Shown: in pieces, positions 38,901-50,129 of the stretch | How positions within the stretch are numbered: position 1 is the stretch's first letter | Layout of the letters: the number at the start of each line of letters is the position of its first letter | Assembly: GCA_002794775.1 (NCBI GenBank) | Contig: NBAY01000005.1 | Span: 868,001 to 932,000, forward strand | Length of the DNA stretch: 64,000 bases | Reading direction: 5' to 3' | Source of the DNA: Porodaedalea pini | Lineage: Eukaryota > Basidiomycota > Agaricomycetes > Hymenochaetales > Hymenochaetaceae | The notes under the pieces: model-generated | The model's database searches: none | Seen by the model: the letters and a program-made list of their open reading frames with translations, nothing else | What the model was told of the DNA's origin: nothing | Translations under genes and position numbers: made by a program

Positions 38901-40035
38901 CCGCAGCTCGGCGATATATTCTAGCACGGCATCAATGATGTGGTATCCCCCGCCGCTGACCGATTTTGGGACGCTGGTCGTTTCCGTATGTCCACTCCGG
39001 ATGGAACATGATGCATAAATCCTAATTCCTCGCATCTCCCAACACTGCCCTTGCGATGTCACTGCTTTTCCTAAAGATATCCCATGCTAGCGGTCTCCCC
39101 ACTAGCTGCGGGAGCATCTTACTGGATCAAACCTCCGCTTACTTGAGAGCCTTATTCGTAAGCTGTGGGTTCAAATCCACTAGTTTCGAAGCCTAGATGT
39201 TATCTCCCGTCCAGTGACAATAACGACCGGTCCCTTTTACTTCGAATTCGCGAAGAAACAACTTAAACAGCTCTGCTGATCTTGTGTGTCTGGTTTTACG
39301 AATAACCCTTTCACATTACACAGCGCCGCACAGCTCCAGATGGCTCCGGCCGCTTCGTTGCTTATCATACCGTAAGTCTCAGTCTAAAGACTAGGGTCAA
39401 AGAAGAACCTGAGACTGGACATCATGAAGGTCTCGTGGGGCCAGAGCGGAAGCCGCAAACATGTAGCTGCCGAGGGGATGTTGCGACGAGGAACGTCCAG
39501 GCCGATATTGCTCGGGACTGGAGTTGAATTCTGTTCAAGATTGAATACTAGATGTCTGGACTGTAAGTACATGCATAGGGCCCGGAAGATGGATCGAGCC
39601 GAAGAGGGGAGGACAGAATATTATGCTATTTTTCATCTCTCTCACAGTCCGTCTGCTCAATAAAAAGTAAACTCTGCTCCATCTTCAGACGGTGCATACA
39701 CTGCATAGTGAATTATTTTAAAAAATGGAAATTTGTGTCGCGCGCCACGATTCGTACGTAACTATTTCCGCATTTGGAAGGACTGTCAGGTTGTGCTCGC
39801 CATCGGCACCCACGTTCTGCTCGCCTCTTCACTGCTGTCCCCGTCGTCGCTGTTTGTCAATCTTCATCCCTCTCGTTTCTCCTTGAGCCTCTGTGGCCAC
39901 TTTTCCATCTCTCTGCTTCACTAAGCACTTGTCGCATCTGGTCGAGGCTGGGGGCCACCGACAGTCGTCATCGCGCGCGGGACTTGCGCTCAACTTCCTT
40001 CACGACGCTGAGGTACATTCGTCTACACGTTCAAG
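35911..40035. other. Gene-poor stretch before CHS7
   Basis: No recognised gene. Frames of 60-130 codons (36193-36504 minus, 36664-37050 minus, 37870-38157 plus, 37952-38356 plus, 38433-38705 plus) overlap one another on different strands and show no domain. A box-B-like word GGTTCAAATCC at about 39168 lacks a foldable tRNA around it. The last few hundred bases should contain the CHS7 promoter. Confidence 0.4.
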
Positions 40036-41433
40036 ATGACAATCCAGTTTGGCTCGTTCAGCGGTATCTGCGAGACTGCACCGCTGGTCGTCTGTCCGCT
40101 GGTCCAATCTGACCAGGGCGTGGAGCCGACGTGCTACAGTCGCAATGTCGATCTGGGCGGCACACTCATCTTCCAGCCTTGTATGTAACTCTGCGCTGGG
40201 CCGTCAGTTCGTTGTGCTAAAATGTGTATGCTCAGCAACATGCTTCATCCACATTGTCGCCATTGGCATGACCGCTATTATGATCTACCACATTCGCAGC
40301 AAATACACGGCTGTTGGTGAGTTAATTTTGTCAAACATACGAAGCTCTTCGTCAGTGCCAGCTTGCAGTATGCAAGTGTTATTCTTGGAAGGGATAGATT
40401 GTTCCAAGGGACAGTCAACCTTCCGATGTGGTGCTTGTCGAATTTAATGATTTTGTTCTGACTACCTTCATGCACACTAGGTCGAAAAGAAATTATCATG
40501 TTCTTCTACCTTTATGCTCTTATCGAGCTGTTAGCCATCTTCCTCGACTCCGGCATTATACCAACTTCGAGCGCGGTATACCCAGTATGTGGCTGAAGTG
40601 TTTTACAGATGGAATATGTGACACTTACTTGGACAATATTCAGTGGTTTACAGCAGTTTATGCTGGATTAGTCGCTGCAGCCTATTGTTGTCTGCTGATA
40701 AACGGTTTTGTTGGATTCCAGTTTGCTGAAGATGGAACGCCTTTGTCCCTCTGGGTATGTCGTTTTGGTCAATGTTCATTCCTTATGCATACCGACCATC
40801 TGTTATCATTAGCTGCTTCGCATATCGTGCCTCGTCATCTTTGGTATCGCTTTCTTTGTCTCCATTGCAACGTTTAAGCAATTTGCCGGCTTTAAATACA
40901 CCAAGCCCATCGGCCTTTGGATTGTATACATTCTTTGGCCGTTAATCTGCACTGCCATCTACGTCGTCTCGCAGCTCATACTCGTCTTCCGCACATTGGA
41001 GGACCGCTGGCCGATTGGCGACATCGTCTTCGGAACCGCGTTCTTCGTTATTGCCCAGGTCGTACTCTTCGCGTTCTCCGTGCAGATCTGCGACGCCGTC
41101 TCACACTATATTGACGGTCTCTTCTTCTACGCACTTTGCATGCTTCTGAGCGTGATGATGGTATACAAGTATTGGGACAGCATCACGAAGGAGGATCTCG
41201 AGTTTTCGGTCGGCAGCAAGGCGGCCGTGTGGGAGGTGAAGGACCCGCTCCTTGCGGCCGGCACGGACTATTCCGAAGAAGACGCGAGCAGCAGCTATTA
41301 TCCTGCCGGTGCGGCTACCCCTGCAAGCCTTGTTGGTGGCGTGAGCGGACAGCAGTTTTACAATGCGCGCGGCAATATTAATGGCGGACAACACGGTGGA
41401 CGCGGGTATCCGCCTTCGTCTGAGAGATATTGA
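40036..41433 (+). CDS. CHS7: CHS7-family chitin synthase export chaperone
   Basis: This polytopic ER membrane protein is needed for chitin synthase (yeast Chs3 type) to leave the ER, and so for cell-wall chitin. Five exons, 40036-40180, 40236-40316, 40481-40584, 40644-40754 and 40813-41433, join in frame to 353 residues, the usual family length. The N-terminus has the family pattern [19 protein letters not shown] then [15 protein letters not shown]. Hydrophobic segments follow ([89 protein letters not shown]). The signature [20 protein letters not shown] comes next, then [20 protein letters not shown] and [16 protein letters not shown]. The hydrophilic tail is probably cytosolic. It is intact, unlike its duplicate at 6.6-7.4 kb. 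Confidence 0.94.
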
Positions 41434-42335
41434 GCTGAAGAGATACAGGAAGCGGTGCGAGACTTGTCGGTTTTGGTTGTTGAGTCGGACTATAGGAGAT
41501 ATCTGATTTGCTTTTCTAGTGCGGGTTTTCCCTTATTCTCTTATATATCTTTGACTTGCGCGCACATCCACTCATTCACATTAGCTCGTACTGTTACTGC
41601 GGACATGAATCCTAATTGCAGCATTGCATATGCGTCGATGAATGTATATCATCCGTTGCTCGGTGTTCGGTGCGATTTGTGGTCTGCACCAACGCCCCAT
41701 GCCATCCTCCGCAATGAACTTCCATATATTGTGTGTTCTTTGATCCTCAAGACCATCGGACTCGACCGGCGACTCCGACTTTATGGGTCTTCGTGCTACA
41801 TTGTTGCATTTCTTCTCTTCGATTTTTGCTAAATGGGAGCGCGAATCATTTGTGACTGGTTCAGGCGGCCTATGTGCGCTTCCGACGTCTCCATCAGCAA
41901 AACCGTTGACTTCACGCGACCAGTGTCGCAATCATGGGTCTATCTTTGGTTCGCTTCGCGAGCATGCCAATAAGCCGTTGACGAACACTCGCCGACAACA
42001 ACGGACGTTAGAGATGCACGTTGTTCATTAACGGGATGTCGTCTCGACCGCCGCACATGCACGCTCTAGATATTTACTCGCTGAACCTCAAGTATGACTT
42101 ACTGGAAAGTTAAAGCTTCCTCAAACTGATAATGGTCTTCCCGCCTATTCTTCTTCCCACCCCAAGGAAAGAACACACTTGCTAATTGTCCTTTCGTTAG
42201 ACCGATGTTCTACGCATAACAACGCTTGATCAATACTACCCGTGGACTGTGCGTCAGCAATCTGTCACTGTCTTTGCTAACGCTCCTTGATGTACTATAG
42301 CTTGCTGTTCATCATCACTAACTCCACTAACTCCA
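41434..42335. other. Spacer between CHS7 and the DUF6533-like gene (right arm)
   Basis: This is the 3' flank of CHS7 and the 5' flank of the next gene. It is shared in part with 5941-6560. The frame at 41455-41832 looks like a chance opening, since the partner arm does not keep it intact. Confidence 0.45.
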
Positions 42336-42339
42336 CTCC

Positions 42340-44205
42340 TGTCGTTTCGAGATAATGGCCCTCACCCACCGGAGCTGATTGCGGAAGCGATCCGGTGCAT
42401 GACACTCAAAGCGGTGAGATTTCTGTGGGGTGCGCCAACCTACTTCTGAACTCTTACTCTTCCTCGAGAACTCCGTCTGCGAACCCCCATTAATCCCCTT
42501 TGCCTGGATTGTCCGCAATGGAATCGCAAATAACAGACGTTCCATATGATCTGCTTGTCCTACGTTCTCAAAGGATCGACCTAAGCTGTCAGATTGCACT
42601 CACTACTCTTATAGTCTATAATGCCAGTTGAGCACATCTTTCGGCTTGTGTCGTGATCGACTGACTGAGTAAAAAAACTGCAATATCTAGTTACGAGATT
42701 CGACAAAGAGGCAAGTCGTACCGATTTCTTCGAATTTCTAATCGCTTCATCGTCCTTTAACGCCTCAGGTCAAGTACTTCTGGGTGCGTGCTCCTCAAGG
42801 GTCCTGGTTTTAAATCTCATATTCTACAAAAGAACAAGCCATGCAATTTTATCAGCTTGATATACCTTTCTGTACGTGATCAAAGACCAGTCCCGTAACT
42901 CGGCTTGACTCTCACTTTCGACAGAATCAATATCTTGGTATTTTCTCAATGATCGTGGCCTTGTGGCGTGAGTCGATTGCATAAAGAGGAAGAGGAAGGA
43001 GATCACTGACGGTTACCGGACATATCTCAGAGTTCCTCTTTCATGTGGACAAGGGCTTGTAGGTCCAATTTCACGTTGCTTCTTGTTTGCGTGCGGCGAA
43101 GCTCATTATTGATACTTGCTAGATGTACGATCGTCCAATCTACTTTGTGAATCCTCGCTCTATTAAATGCTACCATTGCATAAAAAAAGGCGGTTTCTCT
43201 CTGCTGAGCTCTTTACTGATAGGTATGTTCTCCTTGAACCTCGTGTGTTTTATGCTCACGACGTCATTTACTTCCTTTGTTTAGAATGGTTCGTCATGCT
43301 TGAGATAGAATGTGAGCAGATCTTCTTTCTTCTATCTGACACTTACGATACATTCTCGTCTAAAGATATCCTGCTGTTACGCGTCATCGCGATCTACTCT
43401 CAAGGTGAGCTAGTATAAATTATTAAATTTAGCTATAAGGGACTGAATCGGAATGATTAGATGCGAGGGTGGCTACGTGCCTCAAGCTCCTCTACACGGC
43501 ACAAGGAATATTTGTCCTGGTCATTATCCTCTACCCTTTCAGTGTGCATCACTTCCGTACGTTACTTGCAACGGTCTTCAGTATAGGACGCAGAGCCTGA
43601 GATGAGCTGCGTGCATAGGGAATACGGGCCTTGCATTTTGCGAGATCGAGAGCGGGTTGTCACCGCTCTTCCTGAGCTTTCGCTGGTCAGTGCGTCTGGT
43701 ATTTTCTCACCGTTGAATGATGTATCTAAATTCAGGCTCTATCGGATAGTCTCGGTGCGTTTGTATTCGAGTCGGTCCTCGTCTCGCTCGTGGTGTACAA
43801 ATCCGTCGCGTTTCGCCAGACCGTGAAGGGACTCACCGGGTTCTCGCTCATGAAGGTTCTCTTGCAGGACCAGGTCGCTTTCTTCGCCTGGTGAGCGGGC
43901 CTTCGTCGCTGATGTCTGAGGGACTCTAGATAGCTGACTGCCCGCGGGCTTTTTATTTTTTATTTTTTATTGCAGGATATGCTGCTGCTTCGGCACTCAC
44001 ATACTATCCGTCTTCGTAGACCCAAGCGGCATGTACAACGTCCCGTTAAACATACTGGGAAGCCTCCTCCACGGCTCCACGCTCCCGTGCATAGTCGCGA
44101 GCTGGCTAATCATCCACCTGAAGGAGACTGCGGACAAGGACGTGTATGGCGGAGAGATAATATCCAGTGATCCGGTGATGAGCAGCATCCGGTTTGTCTG
44201 ATTGA
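42340..44205 (+). CDS. DUF6533-like multi-pass membrane protein, copy in the right arm
   Basis: This belongs to a mushroom membrane-protein family of unknown function, about 300 residues with roughly seven helices. Visible blocks on the plus strand are PPELIAEAIRCMTLKA ending at a GTGAGA donor (about 42360-42415); DILLLRVIAIYSQ ending at GTGAGC (about 43360-43400); a helix LKLLYTAQGIFVLVIIL (about 43480-43540); LGAFVFESVLVSLVVYKS, VKGLTGFSLMKVLLQDQ and VAFFAW (about 43750-43890); and the last exon, DPSGMYNVPLNILGSLLHG to IHLKETADKDVYGGE, ending at a TGA near 44203. Between 42420 and 43340 the exon path is unclear and no in-frame ATG precedes the first block. It may be a gene with an unusual 5' end or a recent pseudogene. 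Confidence 0.5.
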
Positions 44206-44812
44206 GCCTTCGTACGGTACCGATTCGTTCCCGAATAACTAACTCGGAAAGAGGGATAAATTATGGTGAGCCTAGAATTATAATGCCATATTATAAAATA
44301 TACAAGGCTCGAAAGAACTGCGTAATCATATAATTATACAAATACAGGGCATGCAGTCATGGACAAGAAAGAAGGAAAGAGACAAAGGGGGAAAAGTATA
44401 TGGACTGTGCATAAGCATAGCTATACTATGTAGCTGACGGAGACAGCCTCGGAAGCACCGCATCCGCTGTTGAGAAATTCGACTCGACTCAAAATGATAT
44501 CGTACAAGACTGCAACCAAGTTTGCATGCAAGAAGCAAGAAGCAAGAAGTCATGGAGTTGGAAACAGAAAAGGAAGATCAAGAGAAAAAAATAAGGAAAG
44601 AGGGGAAGAGAAGAAATGAGAACTGGGGTGAGCACTTATACGAAGGAGTTCGTTTGGTACCTGGTATCATCCGTCCACAATATTTACAAAGCCCGGTGGC
44701 AAGAGTAGTAGGCAAACCCATCTGCTTCGCGGTGTCCCTCGGTTAGGATCGACGATGGAAAAGGCAAGCAGACATGCTACCAAAAAATAACACGCAAATA
44801 TCGCGGAGCACT

Positions 44813-46726
44813 TCACGCAAGCAACCCGTTCGAAAGTGATGGCGGCGGGCCGCCCTGAGTCGTCGGCACGCTCAAGCTGATCCCGCGGAGCACGCCCACG
44901 CCTGCACGCATGATGTTCGAGAGGCTTGCACGGCGATTCGCCGGGCGGGGGAGGGGCCTGCCCTGCGAGGGGATCGGTGGGACAGGTATATTAGCAGCGG
45001 CCGCAGGAACGTGCTTGGCAGGCGAAAGAGAGAACGGCTCAGGCGAGTGCAGGTGGAGTACGGGCGGCGACGGCGAGAGGCTTCGGCTGCGTCCTGCACT
45101 AGAGTGCATAAGTCCTGGTGAACCCGGCGGAGAGTTGAGCAAGATGGTTGAATCAGCAGGGAGCTCGTCCGGGTCGGGGAGCGTCGGGTCATATTCAATC
45201 TCATCCGCATGCGAGCGGAAGTGGCTTATGCCCTCCTTCGCGCCCGGGATCGGAATAGGCGATGAGACAGCCGGAGCCGAAGAGGGGGAGACGGCCAACA
45301 CTTTCACGCGCTCCGCCATCTTCGCCTTGATCGCCGCCTCGAGGCGGCGCGGCTCCGTTGGCGGAACCTGCACGGGCAGGCATGTCGCGCTGTCCGCCGG
45401 GCTCGCAGCTGGCGAGCGCTTCGGCGATGGCAGCGGGAAGAGGTCTTCCTCTGGCTCGTCGCTCCCTGCTGGGCTCCTATTCGGCGGCGTCATGCCCTTG
45501 ACGCGCTCAAGATCGCGCGTGTTGAGAGCACCGAGAGGGATTTTAAGCGTGGATGCGGACAGGGAGTTGCGAGGCGAGGTCGTTGGACTTGTGCCGCGTT
45601 TGCGGTCGACTTCGTCTACGCGGACCAGCGAGCTAAGGAGGCCTGAGCCCTCTTGCGAATGACGCGCCCCGTGGTCGGCCGATGCACTGCGACGAAGCCG
45701 CAGCGCACCCTTCGTGAAGTTCAAGCCGGCGCACCAGTCTTCTTCCTCGCCGATTGTATGAGTATGTCCTTCGTTTTCGTGGAGATTGAGTCGGCTCTGA
45801 GACGGCGTATGCTCGCGAGACGACTCTTCCAAAGTGGGTAATCTCTTTCTATACATTTCGCAAGCAGCTAAGCATTTCTCGCAGCAGGGCTGCAGAGGGA
45901 TAGTCTCGACGTTCTGGTCCTGTGGAGGCAGAGGGAGCGAATTGGATCGCTTTTTCGGCATTGTTTTCCCTTGAATTTGCGATTGGCTGAAAGCCGGTGT
46001 AGCTGCCGAAGAGGTATCGGAAGCTGAGTGGCGCAAACAAGGAGAAGTAGGCGAAGGGCCTTGTCGGTGCACTAGACAAGGTGGAGGGCAATTGACTGCT
46101 GATTGTAAGGCTGAGTGCGATTTGCGGCGAAAGCTGAAAAAGAGAAGATCAGTATTTGCTCTTGGGTTCAAGATTTACCAGTAAAGGATTTATAGCATGT
46201 ATGTAAGAGGAACGTACAATTGAAACGAAAGCGGTTCGCAGAGGAAAGGGACAGATATCGTAGGATTCAATTCTCAACAACAGCAAAATATGGTGTCAAA
46301 ACCAAAATAAATGCGGTCTTCCACAGAATTGGCAACGGAAACTATTAAAGGAGAAAAGCGTAGAAGCCTATAAACTCACATTGGGTAAGGTACCTTGAGC
46401 ACAACGTGTTGGGCCTCGGGGCTTCTTGGCACAACTGAGGCTGCAGCTTCGTTGCCTTGCGCAGATTCGAGGCTGCCAAACTCCTTATCTTTTGGCGAGG
46501 GCGAGCCTGGCCAGCGCCAGGGGAGGACGACGGGGATGGGAAGCTGGAGCGTGCCCATGCGGGGTGGCTGCCGCACATGCTTACCGCTGCCCGACGGGAT
46601 GAGCACGCAACGCTCATCGAACCGCACGAGGCGCACGCCGACGCTCGCGTCGCTGTCCGACGTCGTGTCTGACGTGCTCGAGGGGCTCCGCACGCTCAGG
46701 AGGCTGGTCGTGCTCTTCGACGACAT
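44813..46726 (-). CDS. Serine/proline-rich protein of unknown function, conserved-looking
   Basis: Two exons, 46726-46380 and 46133-44813, join in frame through a GTGAGT...CAG intron to 555 residues. The N-terminal part has a compact block, VRLVRFDERCVLIPSGSG then MGTLQLPIPVVLPW and VVLKVPYP, that looks structured. The rest is mostly disordered: Ser/Pro-rich with many SP and SPP sites (PPGSPGLMHSSAGRSRSLS) and a small cysteine block IPLQPCCEKCLAACEMYRKR. From memory, proteins with the same opening (VRFD..CVLIP) are found across Agaricomycetes without known function. No enzyme or binding domain can be named. The SP/TP density would suit regulation by proline-directed kinases, which is inference. 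Confidence 0.78.
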
Positions 46727-47708
46727 CGTGTACCTCGTCTCTCGTTCTTTTTGGTTTTCCTTGTAGCGGGTGACCTGGACGCGTTCTGCCCGAGCTGCTC
46801 GTCGTTGTTTGCGATGAAGAGTGGCCCTGGGCTGAAGGGAGATTTGGGCATTCAGGCGAGGATCAGAGAGGATGGATAGAACGCCATTTAGTACGCTTGG
46901 CCATGGGGTGCATCAGCCGACTTTCTGTACAGAACATGTCTTGTTTTGGGAATCGTTCGGAAGCGAATCCAGCAGCCGCGAGACCCAAAAAAAATATTAA
47001 TATTAATATTAGTGGGCCCACTGGTACCCAGGTCGGATCCTGGTCTGCAGGCTAGGGTCGAAGCAAACGATGTACGACTACGAGGTATAATATTTTCTTA
47101 TTTGACAAGAACGCCTCAGGGAACGTCGCCGTGCATCCGTACGCAGGTCTCAGATCCGATCCGGAGTACCATAGAGGACATTAATACTTCCTTATGTCTA
47201 CTGGAAAGCAATCTTCGGATGAGGCTATGTTTAGTGACTGGGTTTCGTTCGCGTCCAGAGGTGACGGTTGAGCTATTCTGGACTGAAGTGTTAGTAAAGC
47301 GAATCCCATACGGTTAGTTTGCGAAAGGTACTGAAGTATCAAGGATCCGAGCACCGTAACAATAACATCCGTGTCCGAGCTGAAGCCGAACGAGACAGCA
47401 CGGGAGAGTGGAAGATAATAAGGGTATTTGATTTGTTACAGGGCAGTACTGAATACAATTTCATTCTTGAATATGTTACACTTCGAAGACGCAGAATACA
47501 ATAACAAAATAAAGTGGAAGGAAACACGGAGAGCATACGAGACGTTTGTCACCGGCTAGATCGATCATCAAAGACCCGTCGGTGAACATTGAACATGCCA
47601 GATATTCGGATTCCCAATTCATTTTACGCGCTCAACCGTCTTTGACGCGCGACGTCTATTCGTTATCTTCAGGACTGCTTGTCTGGCGTCTATTTCACGC
47701 TATGCTGG
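46727..47708. other. Intergenic region
   Basis: This region contains the divergent 5' flank of the serine/proline-rich gene and the 3' flank of the small Tudor-like gene. A run of TATTAATATTAATATTAG lies at about 46995-47012. The frame 46946-47317 has no recognisable content. No gene was identified. Confidence 0.45.
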
Positions 47709-48325
47709 TTATAGCTCCACATCGCATCCGGCCTGCTCGAGCAGGCGCCGGACGCGGGACGTGTCAGGCTTGATGTCGCCGAGCAGTGGCGCGAAATAGC
47801 GGCGCAGGTTGCGGTGGTAGCGGACAGAGTAGAACGTGCCCTGCTTGCCCTGTATTCATAGCGAGTTTAATAAAGGAAGGCAAGGAGATAAGGAAAAGAG
47901 GACGCACCCCTCTTACTGTCCCGTTGCGAGAGCTCTTCTGTACGTGCCCGTAATACCACGTTTCGCGCTCGGTGTCTTTTGACTTCACCCATACAGCATC
48001 ACCAGCCTGGACGTGCTAGATGAGTAACTCTATTTATATGCGAAAAAATCCACAAATGACAGACCTTTGGACCGAAATCCCATTCTTCGTCGAGCTCATC
48101 GGGCTTTTCATACTCCTGTTCTCCGTCGTCTAGATCAGTTTCGTCGGTGAGCGAGAGCGCCTCGCTTGCAGGCGAGTAGTCCGCGAGGCTCCCCTTGAAC
48201 GCGTCGCTCGAGTTCGAAGAAGACATAGAGCTTGATCCAGAACTCGAGTTTGAGGAACGTAATGCACGCGTGGCGCGGCGCGGGGTCGTAGCAGTGGAAG
48301 AACGCTGGGTGCGTGGTGCGGACAT
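47709..48325 (-). CDS. Small Tudor/PWWP-like chromatin-reader candidate
   Basis: Three exons, 48325-48065, 48006-47908 and 47849-47709, join in phase to 166 residues. The first 87 residues are Ser/Arg-rich then acidic (TPRRATRALRSSNSSSGSSS; LDDGEQEYEKPDELDEEW). The C-terminal 75 residues look like a small beta-barrel: AGDAVWVKSKDTERETWYYG, HVQKSSRNGTV, then GTFYSVRYHRNLRRYFAPL and GDIKPDTSRVRRLL. The pattern G-x-x-V-W-V ... W-x-x-G-x-V ... Y-x-V-x-Y ... Y-F-x-P ... G-x-I-x-P fits Tudor, PWWP or SH3-like barrels that read histone tails or bind DNA. The basic N-terminus would suit nuclear localisation. The fold assignment is inference; no named family is claimed. Confidence 0.72.
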
Positions 48326-50129
48326 GGCGGTCTGAAGAGATAGACTGGATCTGAGGTGAAGCTGGTGGCGGAAGCAGCTGCTGATCAGGGTTTTAAGTCG
48401 GGAACCAAAAGAAGGGGGCTGTGCAGATATCTAGAGACGAGACGACGGTCGGCGAGAGCCAATTGATGGAGATTTTGATTCGAGGGAACAGTGAACGGCG
48501 AGCTGTTCGCCGGTGGAGATGCGAGATGTGGGACACGAGATGCAACAGCGAACAGAAGTCAAGTTCGAGAGGTTTATAGAATGGACTGATATTGTGCTGC
48601 TATATATTTTCCACTTGGCGATGGTTTGGTCTGATTGAGTTGCTGCAGCCAGAGTACAAGACGAGCCTCCTTATATACGTTATGGAAGCTGAGTCGTGAA
48701 CTAGTTCTTTGTATTGTCTTGATGGCTGGTACACAGGCCTCAGCTCGTTTGTGGTTGATATGCAGTTAACAACAAGCCCGAGCGCCCTTGTTTTCGGCTT
48801 CTTCTATACAGAAGGGCACGTGATATATCCAATTGCGGTAAAAGCAACTCCGCATTTGGAAGTGCCCGCGCTCGGCGAGTAGACGACTCTGGGTTGAGGA
48901 TTGAAATGTAGCGCAGAGCTAAAGAGCAGGAATCTTTGGGTTTCACAGTATTACAGCTTTAGGTCCTTCTCCATCTTCGCTGTGTGCTGATTAAAGCTCT
49001 CAAGCACGCATCCTATCAAGCGTACGAAGAGAGGCGGTGCGAGTTGCAGTGCACCGTGACAGACCCTCGCACTAGCACTTGGAAGTGAATATTCGTACAC
49101 TGCTCGGACTCCGATAATTTGCAGAAGAAAGCCAAAGAAGAAGATAAGACAATGGAAGTTATAAAGGGCGCAAGCTTGCAACAAACTTGGTAGTCCGATC
49201 ATGCAATAAAAGTACAAATTACTGAAGTCAATGGCAATGACTTCAGTGTACAGAAGCGACCGGAGTCCAGAAGCTTACTGTCACATTGAAAATAATAAAG
49301 CGGATTCTAAGACATCCGATGTCCAGGCTCTGCTGGCGATTCTTCCACCGCCTCCCTTCTTCCCTGCCTCGTTCAGATCGGACCTCAGTTGAGCGTCAAT
49401 TATGCAAGGGAAACATATGTAGATCACAATGATGATAGCCTTGTTGGGCGAGTGTCCATCCGCGGTGTGAAAGCCAGTGTTCAATGCAGCACGTTGAATC
49501 ATGATCCTGAACATAAGTTAGCAAGTATCTCTCGCACGTGATTGTTTACTTACGAGATAGAATAGAAGGTACTCGCTTTACTGAAGCTGGGCGACTATAT
49601 GGCGATGGCGCTGCTTCCCTAAGATGTCTTGCGCATCGCACATCTCAGATAGATGCCGTACTGGCAATCTTGATAAATGTCGGATGTACTGTATCGCCAT
49701 ACCTTTTACCGAGTTGAGGAGAATCCTCGACCCATAGCTGCTACTTCCCAGCCGGCGGCCGCAGGTTCAATCCAATGCACACAAAGCGAAATTTGTTTGA
49801 TGCTGCATTAGGAAACCCCAGATAGATGAGGCAGACTCGGAGTATAGAAGTAAGAGCGCTACTGAGGCGAGAGGACGCCAACAACTCGTGAATTGATCAT
49901 AATGAACGAGATGCATTAAAAATGCTGGTCTGCTCTCCTTCTGCATAAGCTTTGAGAAGAGTTTCGTTGTGCAGTACCGAGGTAGCCACGCTGCGATTCA
50001 GACACGTCGACATGCTCTCGAAAACTAATTTGCCGATGAACTTAACTGTAAACGCCGTCTGCAGAAGCATTCACTGTTCGCAACGATGGGAAGCGTCAGA
50101 ACAGTTCAGACGAGACGAGCACGAGCAGG
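48326..50129. other. Intergenic region with possible membrane-protein fragments
   Basis: Between divergent genes there are two hydrophobic minus-strand frames, 48951-49217 (CLIFFFGFLLQIIGVRAVY) and 49281-49514 (NKAIIIVIYICFPCIID). They could be exons of a decayed membrane-protein gene related to the DUF6533/6534 groups, but I cannot join them. No tRNA could be folded around the box-B-like GGTTCAATCC at 49767. Confidence 0.3.

Larger units (their letters stand above)
40136..44415. repeat. Right arm of the large inverted duplication
   Basis: This is the partner of the segment at 3845-7436, in opposite orientation, carrying CHS7 and a DUF6533-like gene head to tail. Matching continues through introns and spacers. 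The arm ends near 44415, where the partner ends near 3845 (both contain GGACAAGAAAGAAGGAAAGA, or its complement). CHS7 exon 1 upstream of 40136 is present only here, so this arm probably keeps the ancestral arrangement and the left arm is the derived, truncated copy. Confidence 0.85.

Noticed and set aside
39100..39215. Possible tRNA with box-B-like GGTTCAAATCC
   Set aside because: No matching A box, anticodon stem or acceptor pairing could be folded around it.
49720..49800. Possible tRNA with GGTTCAATCC
   Set aside because: T-stem bases are not complementary and no acceptor stem is found.
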